A DNA stretch of 19,354 nucleotides, from contig CAYOVN010000051.1 of the NCBI GenBank assembly GCA_964407425.1, positions 1 through 19,354 of the forward strand, read 5' to 3'. The notes beneath the pieces were generated by a model, which worked only from the letters and a program-made list of their open reading frames with translations, had not been told where the DNA came from and made no database searches. Within the stretch, counting starts at the first letter, position 1. The number at the start of each line of letters is the position of its first letter. Below are positions 15,106 through 19,354 of the stretch, piece after piece. The position numbers and the translations under genes are program-made. The DNA comes from JABDNZ01 sp964407425. GTDB lineage: Bacteria > Gemmatimonadota > Gemmatimonadetes > Longimicrobiales > Gaopeijiaceae.

Positions 15106-15828
15106 TCAGGAGACCAGGGTACCCACTTTTTCGCCCCGGATGGCAGCCGAGATGGAACCTCGCTCCTCCAGGTCCAGGACGATGATGGGCAAACCGTTCT
15201 CTTTACAAAGGGAGACCGCCGGTGCATCCATGACCGCCAGTTCCTGGGCCATGACCTCCCGATAGGTAATGTTCGGTATGAACTTCGCCGACGGGTCCGT
15301 CGCGGGGTCCGCCGTGAACACCCCGGCTACCTTCGTCGCTTTGATGACAACATCCGATTCCATCTCTATGGCTCGAAGAGCGGCAGCCGTATCTGTTGAA
15401 AAATAGGGATTTCCAGTACCACCGGCGAAGATCACGACACGGCCTTTTTCCAGGTGCCGGACGGCCCGCCGCCGGATATAGGGCTCGGCCAACTCATCCA
15501 TCCGGATCGCCGTCATGACCCTGGTGTCGATGCCCTTCTTTTCCAGAAGATCCTGGATGGCGAGGGCGTTGATGATGGTGGCCAGCATCCCCATGTAGTC
15601 GGCGGAGACTCTATCCATCCCCTGCTGGCTCGCCGCCGCGCCCCGGACGATGTTCCCGCCGCCGATCACCATGCCGAGGGAAACACCCATTCCGTGGAGC
15701 TTGAGGACATCTTCCGTGAGCCTCTCCACCACAGGCGGGTCGATTCCGAACCCCTGACCTCCGGCCAGGGCCTCACCGGAGAGTTTCAGGAGAACTTTCT
15801 TGTATTTGAGTTCGGGCTTGACGCTCAT
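15106..15828 (-). CDS. pyrH: Uridylate kinase (UMP kinase)
   Basis: Phosphorylates UMP to UDP with ATP, feeding pyrimidine nucleotides to RNA, DNA and UDP-sugars. 240 residues, the normal length of the hexameric bacterial enzyme of the amino acid kinase fold. Conserved parts: KKVLLKLSGEALAG at the N-terminus, VIGGGNIVRG, DYMGMLATIINALAIQ, FAGGTGNPYFSTDTAAALRA (seen as AGGTGNPYFSTDTAA) and IKATKVAGVFTADP. The start chosen is ATG 15826-15828 (MSVKPELKYKK), which fits the family length and has GAGGAGG just upstream with a rather short 3-base spacer. An open frame continues upstream to 15945, but it crosses the terminator and the end of tsf and is not coding. First gene after the terminator at 15867-15904. 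Confidence 0.97.
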   Translation of the reverse strand: MSVKPELKYKKVLLKLSGEALAGGQGFGIDPPVVERLTEDVLKLHGMGVSLGMVIGGGNIVRGAAASQQGMDRVSADYMGMLATIINALAIQDLLEKKGIDTRVMTAIRMDELAEPYIRRRAVRHLEKGRVVIFAGGTGNPYFSTDTAAALRAIEMESDVVIKATKVAGVFTADPATDPSAKFIPNITYREVMAQELAVMDAPAVSLCKENGLPIIVLDLEERGSISAAIRGEKVGTLVS

Positions 15829-15866
15829 ATGCCTCCTCGGCTCGACGTTCTCCTGGAAGGTAGCAG

Positions 15867-15904
15867 AAAAAAGGCCCGCTGCGCGAGATGGCAGCGGGCC
15901 TTTT
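15867..15904 (-). terminator. Intrinsic terminator after tsf, bidirectional in form
   Basis: A perfect 10-bp stem, GGCCCGCTGC (15873-15882) with GCAGCGGGCC (15891-15900), and an 8-base loop. Read on the minus strand, six T residues follow the stem (15872-15867) and AAAA precedes it, so transcripts from rplM-rpsI-rpsB-tsf should stop here. On the + strand TTTT follows, but no gene there needs it. Confidence 0.9.
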
Positions 15905-15913
15905 GGGAGAGGA

Positions 15914-16513
15914 TCAGCTATCCCCTCCAACCTGGAGCCTGGCAAACCGGGCCACTTCGATCTTCTCCCCGGTCTTCGCCGACACCTCTGTTATCAACTC
16001 CTCAACCGACTTCTGAGGGTCTTTGACGAAGGGTTGCTTCAAGAGGGAGTTCTCTTCGAAGAACTTCCGGAGCTTGCCTTCAACGATCTTTTCAGCAATA
16101 TGTTCCGGCTTTCCTTCGTTCTTCACCTGCTCCAGAAAGATGGCCCGCTCCCGCTCCACTACTTCTTCCCCGATGTCATCAGGGCTAACGGAGAGGGGGT
16201 TGGCGGCTGCCACGTGCATGGCGAGATCCTTGGCCAGTTCGATAAAGTCGTCGGTCTTGGCGACAAAATCCGTCTCGCAGTTCAGCTCCACCAGGACCCC
16301 GATCTTGCCCCCGAAATGGAGGTAACTCCCGACAGTGCCCTCATTGGCGGACTTAGCGGACCGTTTCTCGGCTTTCGCCGTTCCCTTGGCCCGGAGGTAG
16401 TCCACCGCCGCTTCCATATCTCCATCGGTCTCCTGCAGGGCCTTCTTGCAGTCCATCATTCCTGCGCCGGTCCGATCCCGGAGAGCTTTTACATCCTTGG
16501 CGGAAATTGTCAT
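15914..16513 (-). CDS. tsf: Translation elongation factor Ts
   Basis: Guanine nucleotide exchange factor that regenerates EF-Tu-GTP. 199 residues, the short form with one core domain (as in Thermus) rather than the roughly 280-residue E. coli type. The N-terminal UBA-like domain has VKALRDRTGAGMMDCKKALQ (residues 7-26). The core has EGTVGSYLHFGGKIGVLVEL, NCETDFVAKTDDFIELAKDL and MHVAAANPLSV, and a C-terminal module follows (QPFVKDPQKSVEELI). The start is ATG 16511-16513, giving MTISAKDVKALRDRTG as in the family; the ribosome site is only a weak GAGAAAG. The frame is open further up to 16600, but without similarity. It lies 165 bases after rpsB, an unusually long gap for this cluster, and ends just before the terminator. 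Confidence 0.97.
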   Translation of the reverse strand: MTISAKDVKALRDRTGAGMMDCKKALQETDGDMEAAVDYLRAKGTAKAEKRSAKSANEGTVGSYLHFGGKIGVLVELNCETDFVAKTDDFIELAKDLAMHVAAANPLSVSPDDIGEEVVERERAIFLEQVKNEGKPEHIAEKIVEGKLRKFFEENSLLKQPFVKDPQKSVEELITEVSAKTGEKIEVARFARLQVGGDS

Positions 16514-16637
16514 GATACTTTCTCTTCGTATGCTTAATGATTGGCTATGAAAAAGAGGCGGGAGCCAAGACCGACGGGAAGCCCGGCATTCCCGGGTCAC
16601 CCCACGCTCCTGGTGCCGCCTCCGTCCCCCGGATTTC

Positions 16638-16670
16638 TCCAGGGAATGGCCTCCCTGGAAAAGGAGGCCA
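16638..16670 (-). promoter_or_regulatory. Two overlapping, mutually exclusive hairpins in the rpsB-tsf gap
   Basis: Just after the rpsB stop, two perfect 8-bp stems share bases. In transcript order, stem A is TGGCCTCC (16670-16663) with GGAGGCCA (16654-16647), loop 8. Stem B is TCCAGGGA (16659-16652) with TCCCTGGA (16645-16638), loop 6. The 3' arm of A overlaps the 5' arm of B, so only one can form. No T-tract follows, so neither is a standard terminator. A smaller stem (CCCGG 16582-16586, CCGGG 16592-16596) lies further on. The rest of the gap shows no gene. Confidence 0.55.
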
Positions 16671-16678
16671 GAGAGAGG

Positions 16679-17770
16679 TTACTTCCCGTCTCCCTCTTTT
16701 ACCTCGGGTTCGGGGGCTTCAGCCTCCGAACCGTCGGCTTCCTTGACTTCGGATCCTGAGGCCTCAGCTTCGGGTGCCACAGCTTCAGGTGTCACAGCTT
16801 CAGGTGTCACGGCTTCAGGTGCCACAGCTTCAGGTGCCACGGCTTCAGGTGTCACGGCCGCAGGGCCCTCTACCGCTTCGGCCTCAACGGTTTCGGCGTC
16901 GTCGGCAGCACCCTCAGATTCATCTCCCGACCCCTTGATGTGCTGGGCGATGATCTCCGGTCGGGGCCGTCTCTTCCCCCGAGGTTTCCTCCGGGCCGGA
17001 GCCTTCTCCACCTCGGTGGTCTCACCGGTTTCGGTGGAGTAGGTCGTGGCTTCCATCTCCTGAGTTTTCCGACGCTGACCTTCCGGAACATCGCTCACCG
17101 CTGAATCCACCGCGTCGGCGATGGCTTTGGTGATGAGGCCGACAGCGCGCATGGCGTCATCGTTCCCGGGAATAGGATAGTCGATCAGGTCCGGGTCGGC
17201 GTTGGTATCGGTGATAGCGATGACCGGAATCCCGAGCCTGTGGGCTTCCTTCACGGCGATCATCTCCCGCCGAGCGTCGACAACAAAAATGGCGCCGGGA
17301 GCCCGGGTCATTTCCTTCACGCCGCTGAAGTACTTATCCAGCTTCAGCCGCTCACGATCCAGGAGTAGACGTTCCTTCTTTGTATAAAACTCGAAGGCGT
17401 CCTCCTCCTGACCCCGCTCAAGCTCTTTCAGCCGCCGGATCTGATGCCGGATGGTCTGAAAGTTCGTGAGCATCCCACCGAGCCACCGTTCGGTCACATA
17501 ATAGGAACCGGAGCGGACAGCTTCTTGTTCGATCACGCTTCGAAGCTGGTTCTTGGTGCAAACGAACAGCACCCGCTCGCCCTTCAGGACCACCTCCCGA
17601 ACAGCCTGTTGGGCTCGATTGAGCCGGTCCAGAGTCTTCCGGAGGTCGATGATATGGATGCCGTTCCGTTCCGAGAAGATGAAACCCCTCATCTTCGGAT
17701 TCCAACGACGGGTCTGGTGTCCGAAGTGGACGCCTGCCTCGAGCAATTCGTTTAGTTCAACCTGCTGCAT
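16679..17770 (-). CDS. rpsB: Ribosomal protein S2 with a long acidic repeat tail
   Basis: 30S subunit protein that binds near the 16S 3' end and is needed for mRNA docking with S1. The first about 235 residues are an ordinary S2: LLEAGVHFGHQTRRWNPKM, IHIIDLRKTL, NQLRSVIEQEA, YYVTERWLGGMLTNFQTI, VVDARREMIAVKEAHRLGIP and AITDTNADPDLIDYPIPGND. The total of 363 residues exceeds the usual 230-260 because of a roughly 128-residue tail: a basic patch (RRKPRGKRRPRPE), then low-complexity acidic sequence built on V-T/A-P-E-A repeats, ending in GDGK. ATG 17768-17770 gives the conserved N-terminus, although I see no clear Shine-Dalgarno sequence. It starts 20 bases after rpsI. Confidence 0.96.
   Translation of the reverse strand: MQQVELNELLEAGVHFGHQTRRWNPKMRGFIFSERNGIHIIDLRKTLDRLNRAQQAVREVVLKGERVLFVCTKNQLRSVIEQEAVRSGSYYVTERWLGGMLTNFQTIRHQIRRLKELERGQEEDAFEFYTKKERLLLDRERLKLDKYFSGVKEMTRAPGAIFVVDARREMIAVKEAHRLGIPVIAITDTNADPDLIDYPIPGNDDAMRAVGLITKAIADAVDSAVSDVPEGQRRKTQEMEATTYSTETGETTEVEKAPARRKPRGKRRPRPEIIAQHIKGSGDESEGAADDAETVEAEAVEGPAAVTPEAVAPEAVAPEAVTPEAVTPEAVAPEAEASGSEVKEADGSEAEAPEPEVKEGDGK
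16773..16862 (-). repeat. Six tandem 15-bp repeats coding the S2 tail
   Basis: On the + strand, six 15-bp units of the pattern GGTG(C/T)CAC(A/G)GCTTCA run without gaps from 16773; the last ends CGCA rather than TTCA. A decayed seventh copy precedes them (16758-16772). Each encodes the pentapeptide V-(T/A)-P-E-A. Units differ at only one to three positions, so they arose by recent duplication and the copy number may vary between strains. Confidence 0.93.
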
Positions 17771-17790
17771 ATCAGAGCCGGATTTTGAGA

Positions 17791-18192
17791 TTAGCGCTTG
17801 CTGAACTGGAAGCGCTTCCGGGCTTTTGGCCGGCCGGGCTTTTTTCGTTCAACTTTGCGGGCGTCACGGGTCAACAGTCCTTTGGACCTCAAATTGGACC
17901 GCTGTTCTTCATCGAATACCAACAGGGCCCTGGACACACCCAGGCGAATAGCGTCCGCCTGTCCGGTGAGGCCCCCGCCCCGAACCCGGATTTGTATGTC
18001 GAAGCGCCCTTCCATCTCAGTTACCAGGAGGGGCTCTTCGACCCTCATCTGATGACGCTTACGGGGAAAATACTCCGCCATCGGCCTTCCATTGATGGTC
18101 CATTCCCCCTCCCCAGGGCGAAAAAGGACCCGGGCGACGGCAGTCTTCCGGCGCCCGACGGTCTGGATCGTCTGTAGCTCCTCAGCAACCAT
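17791..18192 (-). CDS. rpsI: Ribosomal protein S9
   Basis: 30S head protein whose C-terminal tail reaches the P-site tRNA. 133 residues, normal length. It carries QTVGRRKTAVARVLFRPGEG, ING-RPMAEYFPR, VRGGGLTGQADAIRLGVSRA, LRSKGLLTRDARKVERKKPG and the basic end RKRFQFSKR, all as in the family. ATG 18190-18192 has AGGA 6-7 bases upstream. It follows rplM by 13 bases, the standard rplM-rpsI pair. Confidence 0.98.
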   Translation of the reverse strand: MVAEELQTIQTVGRRKTAVARVLFRPGEGEWTINGRPMAEYFPRKRHQMRVEEPLLVTEMEGRFDIQIRVRGGGLTGQADAIRLGVSRALLVFDEEQRSNLRSKGLLTRDARKVERKKPGRPKARKRFQFSKR

Positions 18193-18205
18193 GAATTATC
18201 CTGTC

Positions 18206-18640
18206 CTACCCTTCGATCTTTAAGGGCTGGGGGTTTTGCCCCTGATGAGGGTGATCCACCCCAGCATAAACTTTCAGCTTTTCCCTCATGCGCCGACCAA
18301 GCGTGTTTTTGGGCAGCATCCCTTTCACGGCCAGCTCGATAACCCGTTCCGGATGGGTCTCGATCATCTTCTTGAAAGGAATGTGCTTCTCATTCCCCAT
18401 GTAGCCCGAATGGCGGAAATAGGTCTTCTGTTCGGCCTTGTTTCCACTCAGGGCCACCTTGGACGCGTTGATGACCACGACATGGTCTCCAGTGTCCAGG
18501 TGAGGAGTATAGATCGGCTTATGTTTTCCGCGAAGGATCCGCGCGATCTGAGTAGCGATACGCCCAAGGCGCTGGCCGTTGGCATCCACCAGCCACCACT
18601 GACGTTCGATCTCATTCATTTTCGGAGTAAGTGTTGTCAT
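18206..18640 (-). CDS. rplM: Ribosomal protein L13
   Basis: Early-assembling 50S protein. 144 residues, normal length. It shows ERQWWLVDANGQRLGRIATQ, LRGKHKPIYTPHLDTGDHVV, VINASKVALSGNK, KTYFRHSGYMG and the signature AVKGMLPKNTLGRRMREKLK. The start chosen is ATG 18638-18640 (MTTLTPKMNEIERQWW), which matches the family's N-terminal length. A TTG at 18652 would add four residues, and an ATG at codon 12 would shorten the N-terminus. The ribosome site is weak (ACGG). First gene of the ribosomal operon, behind the promoter at 18679-18707. Confidence 0.97.
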   Translation of the reverse strand: MTTLTPKMNEIERQWWLVDANGQRLGRIATQIARILRGKHKPIYTPHLDTGDHVVVINASKVALSGNKAEQKTYFRHSGYMGNEKHIPFKKMIETHPERVIELAVKGMLPKNTLGRRMREKLKVYAGVDHPHQGQNPQPLKIEG

Positions 18641-18652
18641 CCGTAAACCCAA

Positions 18653-18676
18653 AAAGCTAGTTCAAAACAGAGCTTT
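18653..18676 (-). promoter_or_regulatory. Small hairpin in the rplM leader
   Basis: AAAGCT (18653-18658) and AGCTTT (18671-18676) form a perfect 6-bp inverted repeat with a 12-base loop. With transcription starting near 18672 most of it would be at the very 5' end of the rplM mRNA. L13 represses its own mRNA leader in E. coli, so a regulatory role is possible but not shown here. Confidence 0.3.
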
Positions 18677-18678
18677 CT

Positions 18679-18707
18679 AAGGTATTTCTGGGGGCAGGAA
18701 GTGTCAA
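18679..18707 (-). promoter_or_regulatory. Promoter of the rplM-rpsI-rpsB-tsf operon
   Basis: On the minus strand TTGACA (18707-18702, perfect -35) is followed after exactly 17 bases by TACCTT (18684-18679), of the form TAnnTT. The leader to the rplM ATG at 18640 would be about 32 bases. It lies in the 86-bp gap after the sigma factor gene, where no terminator is visible, so readthrough from that gene is also possible. Confidence 0.6.
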
Positions 18708-18726
18708 CGGGTGCCGGGGCTTTAAA

Positions 18727-19353
18727 TCACTTGATGAAGGTTTCCAGGAAGCGGGCCCTGGAGGCATGCCGGAGTCGGAGAAGAGCCTTTTCCTTGATCT
18801 GACGGACTCTTTCACGGGTAATGCCGAGGAGAGAACCGATCTCCTCGAGGGTCATGGGCTCCTGGTCATCCAAGCCGAAATATAGGCGGAGGATCTTCGC
18901 CTCACGCTCTTTGAGGGTGGACAGGGCATCCTCGACCGTATCCTTCAGAGCGTGCTGGTAGGCTTCGTCCTCCGGCCCTGGAGAGTACTGGTCCGGCAGG
19001 TAGTCCAGAAGCCGATTGTCCTCCCCCGGGGTCACTGGGGCATCCAGAGAGAGATGGGACTGGGAGATGGCCAGGGTGCGTTCGACTTCCTCCCGAGAGA
19101 TCTCCAACTCTTCGGCGATCTCTTCAACCGTTGGCTCCCGACCCAATTCCTGCAAAAGGGCCGAACTACGCCGGCCAATCCTGTGAAGGGCTCCTGCCCG
19201 ATTCAGGGGGACCCTGACGATCCGGCTTTGTTCGGCCAGAGCCTGGAGAATCGCCTGACGGATCCACCAGACAGCATAGCTGATGAACTTGATCCCCTTG
19301 GTCTCATCGAACTTATGGGCGGCCCGGATCAGACCCAGATTCCCTTCATTAAT
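18727..19353 (-). CDS. rpoD: Primary-type sigma-70 factor (RpoD/SigA family), cut by the window edge
   Basis: C-terminal 208 residues of a sigma-70 family factor; the N-terminus lies beyond the right edge. The frame is open all the way to the edge, so a start at the internal TTG near 19155 would be wrong. Region 2 reads INEGNLGLIRAAHKFDETKG, then IKFISYAVWWIRQAILQALA (melting of and contact with the -10 element). Region 3 contains RIVRVPLNR and REPTVEEIAEELEIS. Region 4 contains LSTLKEREAKILRLYFGL and the helix-turn-helix MTLEEIGSLLGITRERVRQI that reads the -35. The VWWIRQAILQALAEQSR wording resembles the compact RpoD of Bacteroidota and Gemmatimonadota. Whether it is the sole housekeeping factor or a group 2 paralogue cannot be judged from this fragment. 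Confidence 0.93.
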   Translation of the reverse strand: MNEGNLGLIRAAHKFDETKGIKFISYAVWWIRQAILQALAEQSRIVRVPLNRAGALHRIGRRSSALLQELGREPTVEEIAEELEISREEVERTLAISQSHLSLDAPVTPGEDNRLLDYLPDQYSPGPEDEAYQHALKDTVEDALSTLKEREAKILRLYFGLDDQEPMTLEEIGSLLGITRERVRQIKEKALLRLRHASRARFLETFIK

Positions 19354-19354
19354 G

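Noticed and set aside
15857..15862. TACCTT before pyrH, the same hexamer as the -10 of the rplM promoter.
   Set aside because: The -35 position 17 bases upstream reads CGCGCA within the terminator stem and loop, with no resemblance to TTGACA, so I do not call a promoter.
15829..15945. N-terminal extension of pyrH up to 15945.
   Set aside because: It would translate through the terminator hairpin and into the end of tsf. ATG 15828 gives the usual family length and has a GAGGAGG site.
16773..16862. Tandem short repeats that could suggest a CRISPR array.
   Set aside because: The 15-bp units have no spacers and stay in the reading frame of rpsB, encoding V-T/A-P-E-A. They are a protein repeat.

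Overview
The window is GC-rich bacterial chromosome, densely packed and made almost entirely of housekeeping genes. The best guess is a member of the FCB group, most likely Gemmatimonadota or a close relative. Three things suggest this: the primary-type sigma factor at the right edge has the FISYAVWWIRQ..LAEQSRIVR wording typical of Bacteroidota/Gemmatimonadota RpoD; there is an 'alternative bacterial GlmU' type protein of the kind seen in those phyla; and the three best promoter candidates read TTGAC(A/T)-17/18-TAnnnT. This assignment is an inference from memory of protein families, not a search.

Left part (1-6548). The C-terminal tail of an unidentified + strand gene is followed by a secreted zinc-dependent phospholipase C-like protein. 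That gene converges on, and overlaps by 10 bp, a minus-strand operon read from about 6548 down to 1106: a small unknown lipoprotein, serS (seryl-tRNA synthetase), a membrane sensor histidine kinase and the pcrA/uvrD helicase. These four genes are separated by only a few bases or overlap, so they are probably co-transcribed.

Middle (6549-10241). A 150-bp divergent intergenic region holds two back-to-back promoters with a perfect palindrome between their -35 boxes. From it a + strand operon runs: a stand-alone receiver-domain response regulator, a mannose-1-phosphate guanylyltransferase (ManC type), a GlmU-like sugar-phosphate nucleotidyl/acetyltransferase and a WalJ/YycJ-like metallo-beta-lactamase-fold hydrolase. 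The theme is nucleotide-sugar and envelope precursor supply.

Right part (10278-19354, all minus strand). Reading leftward from the right edge: a primary-type sigma factor (truncated by the window edge), then rplM-rpsI-rpsB-tsf (ribosomal proteins L13, S9, S2 and EF-Ts), an intrinsic terminator, then pyrH-frr-uppS-cdsA-dxr-rseP. This is the widely conserved translation/isoprenoid/phospholipid/envelope-stress cluster. uppS, cdsA and dxr together supply undecaprenyl carrier, CDP-diacylglycerol and isoprenoid precursors, and rseP is the site-2 intramembrane protease. ATGA overlaps join cdsA-dxr and dxr-rseP.

I found no CRISPR array, insertion sequence, phage gene, tRNA or rRNA. No gene-free stretch exceeds 300 bp; the longest are 6549-6698 and 16514-16678. 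I do not see a convincing undescribed multi-gene system. The items most worth a second look are regulatory or architectural: two mutually exclusive perfect hairpins between rpsB and tsf, a repeat-built acidic tail on ribosomal protein S2, the palindrome between the divergent promoters, the terminator that leaves pyrH almost no room for a promoter, and the unknown lipoprotein co-transcribed with serS and a histidine kinase.
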